In this document: one piece after another, positions 1 to 8,650 of the stretch
How positions within the stretch are numbered: position 1 is the stretch's first letter
Layout: every line of letters starts with the position of its first letter
Assembly (NCBI RefSeq): GCF_004801295.1
Contig: NZ_SSOC01000001.1
Span: 620,001 to 684,000 of the forward strand
Reading direction: 5' to 3'
Source of the DNA: Pseudothauera nasutitermitis
Lineage (GTDB): Bacteria > Pseudomonadota > Gammaproteobacteria > Burkholderiales > Rhodocyclaceae
Length of the DNA stretch: 64,000 nt
Made by a program: the position numbers and the translations under genes
Notes under the pieces: model-generated
Seen by the model: only the letters and a program-made list of their open reading frames with translations
Databases searched by the model: none
Told to the model about the DNA's origin: nothing

Positions 1-1005
1 AAGGTGCTCGACAAGATCTCCGTGCACTACAACATCGGCCACCTGATGACCATGGAAGGCGATTCGGTCGATCCCAAGGGCCGCTACCTGGTGGCGCTCA
101 ACAAGCTGTCCATCGACCGCTTCAACCCTGTGGGGCCGCTGCATCCGCAGAACCACCAGCTCATCGACATCAGCAACGACAAGATGCAACTGCTGTACGA
201 CATGCCGTTGCCGCTCGGCGAGCCGCACTACGTGGTGGCCATCGAGGCGTCCAAGCTGAAGCCGGGCGTGCGCTACAAGGTCGGCACCAACAGCCGCACC
301 GACGAGCCGCATCCGGGCAAGGTGCGCGCCGGCGAGGAGCGCATCGAGCGCGACGGCAACAAGGTGACGGTGTACGGCACGCTGATCCGCTCGCACATCA
401 CCCCCGAGACCATCGAGGTCGAGGTCGGCGACGAGGTGACGATCAACCTGACCAACCTGGAACGCGCGCAGGACGAGACCCACGGCTTCGCGGTATCGAC
501 CTACAACGTGCATGCCTCCATCGAGCCGGGCAAGAGCGTGTCGGTGAAGTTCAAGGCGGACAAGGAAGGCGTCTATCCGTACTACTGCACCGAGTTCTGC
601 TCCGCGCTGCACCTGGAGATGCAGGGCTACCTGCTGGTCAAGCCGAAGGGCTGGAAGGCCACCACGAAGGAAATCGCCAAGGCGGCCTACACCGAAAGCG
701 ACTACCAGACGACCTTGAAGAAGGTGGTCGATACCCAGGCGGTGATCGACTCGGTGGTGGCCTTCATCACCAGCACCAACTACAAGGACTTCCCCGACGT
801 GGTGAACATGGTCGAGGACGCCACCGACCAGCTCGGCAAGGCGGCCGACGCCAAGTCCCGCCACGAGGCCGCCGCGGCCAAGCAGGACTGGGAGCAGGCC
901 AATCTGTGGGCCGAGCAGGTCTGGCAGTACCAGGTGAAGGCGGCCGACATCGGCATCCGCGCCAAGACCTACCTCGAACAGAACGGGGCCAAGAAGATCC
1001 AGTGA
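1..1005 (+). CDS. nosZ: Nitrous-oxide reductase NosZ, C-terminal part (5' truncated by window)
   Basis: NosZ is the periplasmic multicopper enzyme that reduces N2O to N2. The frame is open from base 1, so the CuZ propeller and signal peptide lie outside the window; about 334 C-terminal residues remain. The CuA cupredoxin motif is at 586-621, reading C-T-E-F-C followed by H and M ligands (C-x3-C-x3-H-x2-M). The residue between the cysteines is Glu, as in cytochrome oxidase subunit II. After CuA comes a helical, Lys/Ala-rich tail of about 110 residues with no CxxCH haem motif. The downstream genes (two cytochromes, NosB-like, NosD, NosG, NosH, NosF, NosY) point to the clade II (atypical) form rather than a nosR-nosX operon. 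Confidence 0.95.
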   Translation, partial: KVLDKISVHYNIGHLMTMEGDSVDPKGRYLVALNKLSIDRFNPVGPLHPQNHQLIDISNDKMQLLYDMPLPLGEPHYVVAIEASKLKPGVRYKVGTNSRTDEPHPGKVRAGEERIERDGNKVTVYGTLIRSHITPETIEVEVGDEVTINLTNLERAQDETHGFAVSTYNVHASIEPGKSVSVKFKADKEGVYPYYCTEFCSALHLEMQGYLLVKPKGWKATTKEIAKAAYTESDYQTTLKKVVDTQAVIDSVVAFITSTNYKDFPDVVNMVEDATDQLGKAADAKSRHEAAAAKQDWEQANLWAEQVWQYQVKAADIGIRAKTYLEQNGAKKIQ

Positions 1006-1019
1006 TCGGCTGATGCCCG

Positions 1020-1046
1020 CCGGCGGGGCCTTCGGGACCCCGCCGG
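1020..1046 (+). other. Intercistronic stem-loop after nosZ
   Basis: A perfect 9-bp GC arm (1020-1028 with 1038-1046) is closed through a UUCG loop at 1031-1034. It lies between the nosZ stop and the first cytochrome gene and has no T-run. It therefore looks like an mRNA-stability or partial-readthrough element that could keep nosZ mRNA more abundant than the downstream message. The structure is seen in the sequence; its role is inferred. Confidence 0.55.
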
Positions 1047-1073
1047 TTCCACCCCACACGGACAAGGAAACCC

Positions 1074-1385
1074 ATGAAACGACAACTCATCCTCGCGCTC
1101 GGCCCGCTGCTCGTCTGCTCGGCGGCCGTCGCCGCGCCCGATGGCGCCAAGCTGTACGTCGAGAAGACCTGTGTGGCCTGTCACGGCCCCAAGGGCGACA
1201 AGCCGCTGCTGCCGAGCTATCCGCGCATCGCCGGACAGAACGCGGCCTACGCCGAGCAGCAGATGAAGGACATCAAGAGCGGTGCGCGCAACAACGGGCA
1301 GGCCGTGGCCATGCAGGGCGTCATGCACCTCGTCGATGACGAAGAGATCAAGGCGCTGGCCGTCTACCTGGAAAGCCTGAGGTGA
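1074..1385 (+). CDS. nosC1: Periplasmic monohaem cytochrome c (NosC1-type)
   Basis: This is a 103-residue protein with a Sec signal peptide (about residues 1-21, ending A-V-A-A) and one haem c site, C-V-A-C-H, at residues 33-37. Met residues in the C-terminal half can serve as axial ligand. It resembles small class I cytochromes (c553/c5 type). In clade II nos clusters, one or two such cytochromes are thought to carry electrons from the NosG/NosH/NosB membrane module to NosZ; this copy directly follows nosZ. The exact electron partner is inferred from position. Confidence 0.85.
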   Translation: MKRQLILALGPLLVCSAAVAAPDGAKLYVEKTCVACHGPKGDKPLLPSYPRIAGQNAAYAEQQMKDIKSGARNNGQAVAMQGVMHLVDDEEIKALAVYLESLR

Positions 1386-1437
1386 ACCGTTCCGGCCCCG
1401 GCGCGCCGCACACCACCCATAAAGAGAGGAAACCGAA

Positions 1438-2157
1438 ATGAAAGCATCCGTTCTGTTGATCGCCCTGCTGGGTGCCAGCGTCGCAATGGCCGCGCCGCCC
1501 GCGCCGAAGAAGGAGGGCATCGAAAGCCAGGACTACACCTGGAACGCCCAGGAAGGCGAAAAGATGGAGGCGCTCAAGCTCAAGGGCGACAAGGTCGCCG
1601 GCGAAGAAGCCTATGAAGTGTGCGGCGCCTGTCACCTGCCCTCCGGCGCGGGGCGGCCGGACGGCACCTTCCCGCAGCTCGCCGGCCAGCACACCACCGT
1701 GCTGATCAAGCAGATGGCCGACATCCGCGCCGGCCTGCGCGACAACCCGACCATGTACCCGTTCGCGGTCACGCTGGTCGATCCGCAGGAACTCGCCGAC
1801 GTCTCGGCCTACATCGAGAACCTGTGCATTCCGGTGGACCACGGCAAGTACGAAGGGCCCGACGCGGCCATCCAGGTCGCCAAGGGCAAGGAACTCTACG
1901 AAAAGCAATGCCTGGAGTGCCACGGCAAGAACGGCGAGGGCGACAAGGAGCAGTTCTACCCGGTGATCGCCGGCCAGCACTACAAGTACCTGCTGCGCCA
2001 GATGACCGAGATCCGCGACGGCCACCGGCGCAACGCCAACCCGGACATGGTGAAGGTCATCAAGCCCTACACCGACGAACAGCTGGTGGCCATTTCAGCC
2101 TACCAGGCGAGCCTGAAGATGCCGGGTGCGATGTGCGAGCCCAAGGCCGCCAAGTAA
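1438..2157 (+). CDS. nosC2: Periplasmic dihaem cytochrome c (NosC2-type, cytochrome c4-like)
   Basis: This 239-residue protein has a signal peptide (about 1-19) and two class I haem domains with C-G-A-C-H at 62-66 and C-L-E-C-H at 158-162. A tandem c4-like layout is clear, since both halves repeat a G-Q-H-x2-x-L-x-K/R-Q-M pattern. A purine-rich Shine-Dalgarno (AGAGAGG) precedes the ATG. It lies between the monohaem cytochrome and the NosB-like gene, which fits electron delivery to NosZ. In clade II operons the cytochrome genes often come after nosG; here both sit directly behind nosZ. Confidence 0.85.
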   Translation: MKASVLLIALLGASVAMAAPPAPKKEGIESQDYTWNAQEGEKMEALKLKGDKVAGEEAYEVCGACHLPSGAGRPDGTFPQLAGQHTTVLIKQMADIRAGLRDNPTMYPFAVTLVDPQELADVSAYIENLCIPVDHGKYEGPDAAIQVAKGKELYEKQCLECHGKNGEGDKEQFYPVIAGQHYKYLLRQMTEIRDGHRRNANPDMVKVIKPYTDEQLVAISAYQASLKMPGAMCEPKAAK

Positions 2158-2258
2158 CCTGCTTCGCATAGAAGAATCGGTGCCCCGTCCGCGTTGCGGG
2201 CGGGCGTGGCGCCGGACAGCAGCAAGGCCGTCACGTCCCATTTCCGAGAGAGAAGCAG

Positions 2259-3236
2259 ATGGACAAGCAGAACAGAATCGTCGGCGGGCTGGCCATGATC
2301 GCCCTGGTCGCCCTGGTCGCCGCCTACTTTTCGCCGATCTGGTGGGTGTCGCTCACCGCGCCCAACTATCCCGAGGATGCCTTCCCCGACGGCATCCGCA
2401 TCCATTTCCACTTCGACGGCGTGTACAACGGCTGCAAGGCGGCGGGCAAGGGCACGCGCATGGCCGACGAGATCATCCAGAAGGACCTCTCCCACGAGGA
2501 TGAACGCTGGAACCCCATCCTGGACGCGCAGAAGAACGTGGACCACGGCGCCGAGGGGCTGGACTGCGTACATGAGATGAACACCATCAACCACTACGTC
2601 GGCATGTTCCCCATCGACACCGGCGCGCCGGTGGAAAAACCGCTGGCGAAGTTCTTCTTCGGCTTCTTCGCCACCATGATCGTGGCCTTCGCGGTGCCGC
2701 GCAAACGCGCCCGGCTGATCGTGCTGGCCACCGGCTTCGCCGCCGTGGCGGTATGGATGATCGGCGACCAGTTCGCGCTGGGCCGGCTGGAGGCCCACGT
2801 GCAGCACTACGTCAAGGAGGCCGGCACCTTCTTCAAGGAGCCCGAGCGCATCCAGGGCTGGGGCAACAACGTGCGGCTGATCTCGCAGATCGTCATCGTC
2901 GCGCTGATCGCGGTGATGGGCGGGGTGATCGCGGGCGTCGTGCGGCTGCGCAGCTTCCAGCTGCTGCTGGCCCTAGTGCCGGCGCTGCTGCCGCTGTTCT
3001 TCCTGGTCACCTACTCGGGCTGGCTGTGGTTCTTCGGCCACAACCTGCACCCCTGGGGCGCGTTCACGGTGAAACCCTTCATGCCCACGGTGTTCGGCGA
3101 GGGCAAGGTGGCGCAGTTTTCCACCTACTCCTATCCGTACTGGGGCTACGCGCTGCTCATGCTGATCTTCGTCTGCCTGATGCTGGCGCTGCTGATCCGC
3201 CGCAAGCAACTGCGCGAGCACGCGGAGATGGAGTAG
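2259..3236 (+). CDS. nosB: NosB-like polytopic membrane protein of the nos cluster
   Basis: The product has 325 residues with an N-terminal membrane anchor (about 8-30), a hydrophilic loop of roughly 100 residues rich in charged and His residues, and then about five hydrophobic segments to the C-terminus. It contains no Cys-rich cluster motif. Membrane proteins of this length and topology between nosZ and nosD are a hallmark of clade II clusters (NosB), where they are thought to be part of the electron-transfer path or of enzyme maturation. The molecular function is not established; the name rests on position and topology. It ends 3 bases before nosD. Confidence 0.75.
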   Translation: MDKQNRIVGGLAMIALVALVAAYFSPIWWVSLTAPNYPEDAFPDGIRIHFHFDGVYNGCKAAGKGTRMADEIIQKDLSHEDERWNPILDAQKNVDHGAEGLDCVHEMNTINHYVGMFPIDTGAPVEKPLAKFFFGFFATMIVAFAVPRKRARLIVLATGFAAVAVWMIGDQFALGRLEAHVQHYVKEAGTFFKEPERIQGWGNNVRLISQIVIVALIAVMGGVIAGVVRLRSFQLLLALVPALLPLFFLVTYSGWLWFFGHNLHPWGAFTVKPFMPTVFGEGKVAQFSTYSYPYWGYALLMLIFVCLMLALLIRRKQLREHAEME

Positions 3237-3239
3237 AGC

Positions 3240-4601
3240 GTGCCTGGCCTGCCAAAGCGTCTGCGCACCGGGCTGGCCGCCGCGCTGGTGCTGGCCTGCG
3301 CGCAGGCCGGCGCCGAAGCGGAGGCACCGGGCGCCAACGCCGATTTCAGCACCGCGCCGCGGGTCACCATCGACCGCCCCAAACCGATCTACATGCTGAT
3401 CGAGCGCGACCCGCGCATCTACGGCCTGAAGCCCTTCCAGGATCTCGTCGATGCCGCGGCGCCGGGCGCGGTGCTGCGCCCGCCGCCCGGCGCCTACGCC
3501 GGCCCGGTGACCATCGACAAGCCGCTGACCATCGACGGCGGCGGCCAGGTGAGCATCGACGCCGGCGGCAAGGGCACGGTGATGGTGCTCAACGCCGACG
3601 GCGCCGTGCTGCGCGGCCTGCACCTGACCGGCTCGGGCGACTCCCACGACACCGACGATTCCTGCCTGGACGTGCGCGGCCACCACAACGTGATCGAGAA
3701 CCTGGAGATCGACGACTGCCTGTTCGGCATCGATCTCAAGCAGTCCAACCACAGCGTGGTGCGCGGCAACCGCGTGCGCTCCAAGGACCTGGAACTGGGC
3801 GTGCGCGGCGACGGCCTGCGCCTGTGGTACAGCCACGACAACCTGATCGAAGGCAACGAGGTGATCGATTCGCGCGACATGGTGGCCTGGTATTCGCACC
3901 GCAACGTGTTCCGCGACAACCTCGGGCGGCGCAGCCGCTATTCCATCCACTTCATGTTCGCCCACGACAACCTGGTGGAAAACAACCGCTTCCAAGACAA
4001 CGCGGTGGGCGTGTACTTCATGTACACCCAGGGCGGCGCGGCGCGCGGCAACCTCATCTCGCACGCCACCGGCGCCACCGGCATGGGGGTCGGCTTCAAG
4101 GAGGCTTCCGGCACGGTGATCGAGAACAACGAGATCATCTACTGCGCCATCGGCGTGGGCTCCGACCTGTCGCCCTTCGAGCCGGACACCACCATCGAAC
4201 TGCGCGGCAACCGCTTCGCCTACAACGGCATCGCCGTGCAGTTCAACTCGGAGACCGGCGGCAACAACCTGCGCGACAACGTCTTCGAGGGCAACCTCAC
4301 CCAGGTGAGCTACGGCGGGCGCAGCGACAACCCGGAAAAGAACTTCTGGGAAGGCAACTACTGGGACGACTACCAGGGCTTCGACCGCGACCACGACGGC
4401 TACGGCGACCAGCCCCACGAAATCCGCGCCTACGCCGACCAGATCTGGATGGAATTCCCCGTGGCGCGCTTCTTCCGCAGCGCGCCGGTGCTGGAGCTGC
4501 TGGATTTCCTGGAGCGCCTGGCGCCGTTCTCCACCCCCGACCTCATCCTGCGCGACGCCAGGCCGCGCTTCGTCAAACCCCAACGGGAGAGTTTGCTGTG
4601 A
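3240..4601 (+). CDS. nosD: NosD, periplasmic parallel beta-helix copper-maturation protein
   Basis: The protein has 453 residues. A GTG start at 3240 gives a good Sec signal peptide (hydrophobic LAAALVLACA core, Ala-rich cleavage region near residue 25). The body is a right-handed beta-helix made of repeated N-x-I/V-x-x-N turns, ending in a conserved tail (FFRSAPVLELLDFLERL). NosD works with the NosF/NosY ABC complex to assemble the CuZ site of NosZ in the periplasm. Its last four bases are shared with the nosG start (GTGA), suggesting translational coupling. A paralogue lies at 11659-12864. Confidence 0.95.
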   Translation: MPGLPKRLRTGLAAALVLACAQAGAEAEAPGANADFSTAPRVTIDRPKPIYMLIERDPRIYGLKPFQDLVDAAAPGAVLRPPPGAYAGPVTIDKPLTIDGGGQVSIDAGGKGTVMVLNADGAVLRGLHLTGSGDSHDTDDSCLDVRGHHNVIENLEIDDCLFGIDLKQSNHSVVRGNRVRSKDLELGVRGDGLRLWYSHDNLIEGNEVIDSRDMVAWYSHRNVFRDNLGRRSRYSIHFMFAHDNLVENNRFQDNAVGVYFMYTQGGAARGNLISHATGATGMGVGFKEASGTVIENNEIIYCAIGVGSDLSPFEPDTTIELRGNRFAYNGIAVQFNSETGGNNLRDNVFEGNLTQVSYGGRSDNPEKNFWEGNYWDDYQGFDRDHDGYGDQPHEIRAYADQIWMEFPVARFFRSAPVLELLDFLERLAPFSTPDLILRDARPRFVKPQRESLL

Positions 4602-5458
4602 GCGCTCCTGATACCAACGACAAGGCCGCCCCGAAGCGGCCGCCCGTATCCCTCGAAAAGGCGCGCAAGGCGCGCCGCAAGTTCATCCGCTCGGCGGGGC
4701 TGACCGCCGGCGTGATCGGCCTTTCGCTGCTCGGCTACATCCCCGTGCTCGACGCGCGCGCGCCGCGCCTGCGCCCGCCGGGCGCGCTCGACGAGGCGGA
4801 TTTCCTCGCCTCCTGCATCAAGTGCGGCCAGTGCGTGCAGGTCTGCCCGGTGAGCGCGATCCGCCTCGGCGACCTGACCGATGGCTTCGGCATCGGCGTG
4901 CCCTACATCGACGCCCGCGAACAGGCCTGTGATTTCTCCTGCGACGCGGTGCAGTGCATCCTCGCCTGTCCCACCGGCGCGCTCACCTACACCAAGCCGG
5001 ACTTCCTGCCGGTGCGCCACGGCGCCGCGCTCGCCCAGGCGCCGGTGCTGAAGGCCAAGGCGCAAGACCCGGAACCCACCCTCAACCTCAAGGAACGCTT
5101 CGGCCTGGCGCGCCTGGCGCGCCCGGAAGCCTGTCTGGCGGTACAGGGCAGGGGGTTCTCCGGGCAGGCGCGCGGGCCGGCCTTCAAGGGGCGCATGCGC
5201 TACGTGGAGGTGGACCGCTGGCAGCCCATCGCGCTGCGCGACCACCCCTACGAACGCGAGCTGTGCGACCTGTGCGTCACCGAATGCCCGATCGAAAACG
5301 CCATCGCCATGGAATCCTTCACCGGCGCGGACGGCGTCGCCCGTTTCCGCCCGGTGGTGGGCGAGCAGTGCGTGGGCTGCGGGGTGTGCGAGATGGTCTG
5401 TCCGGCCGAACCCGCCGCCATCGTGGTCGATGCGCAGGCCGTGTGGAAGGAGGGCTGA
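4598..5458 (+). CDS. nosG: NosG, NapG-like periplasmic ferredoxin (four 4Fe-4S clusters)
   Basis: The 286-residue product starts with GTG overlapping the nosD stop. A twin-arginine signal (A-R-R-K-F-I near residue 26) and a hydrophobic segment to about residue 50 predict Tat export or anchoring of a folded Fe-S protein. Four cysteine clusters follow: C-x2-C-x2-C-x3-CP near residue 73, a second set with C-I-L-A-C-P, a third (C-D-L-C-V-T-E-C-P) and a fourth (C-V-G-C-G-V-C-E-M-V-C-P). NapG/NosG proteins pair with NapH/NosH to oxidise (mena)quinol and pass electrons to periplasmic cytochromes. Confidence 0.92.
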   Translation: MSAPDTNDKAAPKRPPVSLEKARKARRKFIRSAGLTAGVIGLSLLGYIPVLDARAPRLRPPGALDEADFLASCIKCGQCVQVCPVSAIRLGDLTDGFGIGVPYIDAREQACDFSCDAVQCILACPTGALTYTKPDFLPVRHGAALAQAPVLKAKAQDPEPTLNLKERFGLARLARPEACLAVQGRGFSGQARGPAFKGRMRYVEVDRWQPIALRDHPYERELCDLCVTECPIENAIAMESFTGADGVARFRPVVGEQCVGCGVCEMVCPAEPAAIVVDAQAVWKEG

Positions 5459-5461
5459 GCC

Positions 5462-6427
5462 ATGGGCCGTTTCGCCGATCTCTTCCTGGGCATGCTGGGC
5501 GCCGAACCGAAGAAGCCGGAAAAGGTTTCCGAGGACGTGCGCCGCATCATGATCGTCAAGTACGAGGACAAGGAGCGCTACATCAAGGAGAAGCTGCACG
5601 CGCGCGCCCACCACCACCCCAGCCACGTCTGGCGCAACCGGCGCTGGGCGGTGCTGCTGGCGGTGAACCTGTTGTTCGTCGTGTCCTTCTGGCTGGACAT
5701 CCAGATCCTCGAAGGCGCGCTGACCGCCTCGCGCTTCGTCGGCTTCCACATGGTGGACCTGAACTCCGCGCTGCACGTGATGCTGGCCCACAAGCACATC
5801 ATCGTGAACCTGTTCATCGGCACCTTCACCGTGTTCCTGCTGTGGGTGATGCTGGGCGGGCGCACGTTCTGCTCCTGGGTGTGCCCCTACCATCTGGTCG
5901 CGGAACTCACCGAGAAAATCCACCTGGCGCTGGTCAAACGCAAGTGGGTCACCGACCACGAATTCCATCGCGGCACGCGCACGGTGTTCTGGGCGCTGTT
6001 CGCGGTAATGTCCTTCGTGACCGGCTACACCATCTTCGAGACCCTGTCGCCCACCGGCATCCTGTCGCGCGCGCTGATCTACGGGCCGGGGCTGGCGCTG
6101 GGCTGGGTGTTCCTGCTGCTGCTCTTCGAGGTGTTCTGGTCGCGCCGCGCCTGGTGCCGCTACATCTGCCCGATCGGCCTGACCTACGGGGTGGTGGGCG
6201 CCATCTCGCCGCTGCGGGTGAGCTACCGCGTCGAACACTGCTTCCACGAGGGCGACTGCCGCAAGGTGTGCCTGGTGCCCCACGTGCTGGACGTCACCAT
6301 CAAGGGGCGCGCCAGCGAGGCCAGCATGGGCCTGGGCCCGGACTGCACGCGCTGCGGCCTGTGCGTGGATGCCTGTCCCACCGGCGCGCTGCGCTATGAA
6401 GTCAAAGGGCTGTCGCAACTGCTCTGA
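5462..6427 (+). CDS. nosH: NosH, NapH-like quinol dehydrogenase membrane subunit
   Basis: This is a 321-residue membrane protein with about four transmembrane helices. Two C-x3-CP motifs face the cytoplasmic loops (C-S-W-V-C-P near residue 137 and C-R-Y-I-C-P near 233), and a C-terminal ferredoxin site reads C-T-R-C-G-L-C-V-D-A-C-P. The layout is that of NapH. It lies 3 bases after nosG. Together they would form a quinol-oxidising branch feeding N2O reduction; in related systems the donor is usually menaquinol, which makes the MenA-like gene downstream relevant. Confidence 0.92.
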   Translation: MGRFADLFLGMLGAEPKKPEKVSEDVRRIMIVKYEDKERYIKEKLHARAHHHPSHVWRNRRWAVLLAVNLLFVVSFWLDIQILEGALTASRFVGFHMVDLNSALHVMLAHKHIIVNLFIGTFTVFLLWVMLGGRTFCSWVCPYHLVAELTEKIHLALVKRKWVTDHEFHRGTRTVFWALFAVMSFVTGYTIFETLSPTGILSRALIYGPGLALGWVFLLLLFEVFWSRRAWCRYICPIGLTYGVVGAISPLRVSYRVEHCFHEGDCRKVCLVPHVLDVTIKGRASEASMGLGPDCTRCGLCVDACPTGALRYEVKGLSQLL

Positions 6428-6443
6428 CCTGGACCGTATTGCC

Positions 6444-7295
6444 ATGATCCTGCTCGAAAACCTCACCAAGACCTTCCGCCGCGCGCCGGTGCTCAACGGC
6501 ATCGACCTCGCCGTCGGCCTGGGCGAGCGCGTCGCGCTGATCGGCTCCAACGGCGCCGGCAAGACCACCCTGATCCGCTGCCTGCTGGGCGAATACGCCT
6601 GCGAGGGCCGGGTGCGCATCGACGGCCTCGACCCGCGCCGGCAGCGCACCGCGGTGCTCGGCCAGATCGGCTTCGTGCCGCAGCTGCCGCCGCCGCTGCG
6701 CATGCCGGTGGGGCCGCTGATCGAATTCTCCGCCGCCCTGTGCGGCACCGACCCGGCGCGCATCGCTGCGGTCGCCGGCCGCCTCGGGCTGGACGTGGCG
6801 GCGATCCGCGCGCGTCCGTTCGTGCGCCTGTCCGGGGGCATGAAGCAGAAGCTGCTGATCGCCATTGCCCTGGGCCGCGACGCGCGCCTGCTCATCATGG
6901 ACGAGCCGGCGGCCAACCTCGACCCCGAGGCGCGCAAGATCTTCTTCGACCTGCTCGCCGAGCGCCTGGCGGACGCCACCATGATCATCTCCAGCCACCG
7001 CCTGGACGAGGTGTCCGCGCTGGTCAACCGCGTGGTGGAGATGGACACCGGCCGCGTGGTGCTCGACGACAAGGTGGCCGAGGACGTTGCGCTGACCAGC
7101 AGACTGGTCTGCCGGATCGCGCTGAAGCGCTTCGAGCCGGCCTTCGCCAAGGCGCTGGACGGCTGGAACTTCGCCGCCGACGCCGGGCAACTGGTCTGGC
7201 GGGGCAGCATCGCCGGCGCGGACCGCCTGCGCTTCCTCGGCATCCTCTCGCGCTACACCGGCCTGGTGAGCGATCTTTCGCTGATGGAGTCCTGA
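6444..7295 (+). CDS. nosF: NosF, ABC-type ATPase for NosZ maturation
   Basis: The product has 283 residues. Walker A (GSNGAGKTT) has its Lys at residue 40; the signature LSGGMKQK and Walker B LLIMDEPAANLDP follow. The ATG at 6444 starts the protein at the conserved M-I-L-L-E-N-L strand. NosF pairs with the NosY permease and works with NosD in copper-sulfide site assembly. The gap to nosL is 2 bases. Confidence 0.93.
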   Translation: MILLENLTKTFRRAPVLNGIDLAVGLGERVALIGSNGAGKTTLIRCLLGEYACEGRVRIDGLDPRRQRTAVLGQIGFVPQLPPPLRMPVGPLIEFSAALCGTDPARIAAVAGRLGLDVAAIRARPFVRLSGGMKQKLLIAIALGRDARLLIMDEPAANLDPEARKIFFDLLAERLADATMIISSHRLDEVSALVNRVVEMDTGRVVLDDKVAEDVALTSRLVCRIALKRFEPAFAKALDGWNFAADAGQLVWRGSIAGADRLRFLGILSRYTGLVSDLSLMES

Positions 7296-7297
7296 CC

Positions 7298-7822
7298 ATG
7301 TGCGATGCCCATACAACATGCCACGGTGACGCCTTCCGCCCGCCGCGCCGCGACTTCCTCCTGCGCGCCGGCGCCGCGCCGCTGCTGCTCGGCCCGCTCG
7401 CCGGCCTGCTCGCCGGCTGCGGCAAGGACGGCGACTGGCCCGAGGGCATGGCGCCGATCCGCTGGGACCGCGACACCTGCGCGCGCTGCAACATGGTGAT
7501 CTCCGACCGCCGCTTCGCCGCCCAGCTGCGCGGCGGCGCGGCCGGCACCGCGTTCAAGTTCGACGACCTCGGCTGCCTGCTGTTCTGGATGCAGGAAAAG
7601 GCGCAGGCCCATCCATGGATGGGCGAGGCCGCCACCCGCCTGTGGGTGGCCGACTTCACCAGCCCCAGCCGCGAGGCCATGCGCTGGCTGGACCCGCGCC
7701 AGGCCCAGTACGTGGAACGCAGCTCGCCGATGGGCTACAACTTCGCCGCGCTGGCGGCGGTAGAGGAACAGGCCATCGGTTTCGAAGAAATGCGCCGGCG
7801 CACGCTGGCAAAGGGGAAGTGA
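7298..7822 (+). CDS. nosL: NosL, copper chaperone (lipoprotein with possible Tat signal)
   Basis: The protein has 174 residues and carries the NosL signature C-A-R-C-N-M, the Cu(I)-binding Cys-x2-Cys-x-Met site, in the context D-T-C-A-R-C-N-M-V-I-S-D. The N-terminus combines a twin-arginine-like motif (P-R-R-D-F-L-L-R) with a hydrophobic stretch and a lipobox (L-A-G-C), suggesting an outer- or inner-membrane-anchored lipoprotein. It delivers copper to apo-NosZ. The gene lies between nosF and nosY, touching both. Confidence 0.92.
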   Translation: MCDAHTTCHGDAFRPPRRDFLLRAGAAPLLLGPLAGLLAGCGKDGDWPEGMAPIRWDRDTCARCNMVISDRRFAAQLRGGAAGTAFKFDDLGCLLFWMQEKAQAHPWMGEAATRLWVADFTSPSREAMRWLDPRQAQYVERSSPMGYNFAALAAVEEQAIGFEEMRRRTLAKGK

Positions 7823-8650
7823 ATGAAGCAATTGTTCCTCACCGCCCGGCTGGACATCGTCGAATCGCTGCGCGCGCGCTGGTTCCAGATCTACACCCTG
7901 GTGTTCGGCGGCATCGTCGCGCTGCTGTTCGTCTTCGGGCTCACCGAATCGCGCGTACTGGGCTTCATCGGGCTGTCGCGCCTGCTGGTCACCTACATCC
8001 AGCTCACCATGGCGATCCTGCCCATCTTCGTGCTCATCACCACCGTGCGCTCGGTGGCCGGCGACCGCGAGGCGGGGGTGTTCGAATACCTGCTGGCCCT
8101 GCCGGTGTCGCTGGGCGCCTGGTTCTGGGGCAAGATCCTCGGCCGCTACGTGGTGGTGTTCGCCCCGGTGTTCCTCGCCATGCTGGGCGCGGTGATCTGG
8201 GGGCACGTGGACGGCATCGAGATTCCCTGGAGCATGTTCGCCTATTACACCGCGCTGCTCGCGGCCATGGCGCTGTGCTTCCTCGGCCTGGGCATGTTCA
8301 TCTCCGCGCTCGCGCGCACCACCGACATGGCCCAGGGCGCGGCCTTCCTGGTGTGGCTGGCGCTGCTGCTGTTCCTCGACCTGATCCTGCTCGGGGTGAT
8401 GATCCAGGGCCGCATCGACCCCGAACTGGCGGTCACCATCGCCCTGGCCAACCCGCTGCAGGTGTTCCGCACCGCCGCGCTGGCGATGTTCGACCCGCAG
8501 TTGGTGGTGCTCGGCCCGGCCGCCTACGTGATTCTCGACCTGTTCGGCACGGCGGGCTTCCAGTTCTTCGCGCTGGCCTATCCGGCCGCGCTGGGCATGG
8601 GCGCGGCGCTGTGCGGCTACTGGCTTTTCCGCCGGGGGGACCTGCTGTGA
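7823..8650 (+). CDS. nosY: NosY, ABC permease for NosZ maturation
   Basis: This is a 275-residue ABC-2 type membrane protein with about six transmembrane helices and the conserved R-S-V-A-G-D-R-E-A-G-V-F-E-Y-L-L cytoplasmic coupling segment near residue 75. It is the partner of NosF; the NosDFY complex is required for the CuZ site. The ATG follows the nosL stop directly, and the TGA overlaps the GTG start of the thioredoxin-like gene. Confidence 0.92.
   Translation: MKQLFLTARLDIVESLRARWFQIYTLVFGGIVALLFVFGLTESRVLGFIGLSRLLVTYIQLTMAILPIFVLITTVRSVAGDREAGVFEYLLALPVSLGAWFWGKILGRYVVVFAPVFLAMLGAVIWGHVDGIEIPWSMFAYYTALLAAMALCFLGLGMFISALARTTDMAQGAAFLVWLALLLFLDLILLGVMIQGRIDPELAVTIALANPLQVFRTAALAMFDPQLVVLGPAAYVILDLFGTAGFQFFALAYPAALGMGAALCGYWLFRRGDLL

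Noticed and set aside
2753-4597. Long + strand frame running into nosG
   Set aside because: The part before 4598 overlaps nosB and nosD and has low-complexity composition; only the segment from the GTG at 4598 has the Tat signal and Fe-S clusters.
4430-7243. 937-codon open frame on the minus strand across nosG-nosH-nosF
   Set aside because: It is a GC-driven antisense shadow: Arg/Ala/Ser-rich, no family features, and opposite to well-supported nos genes.
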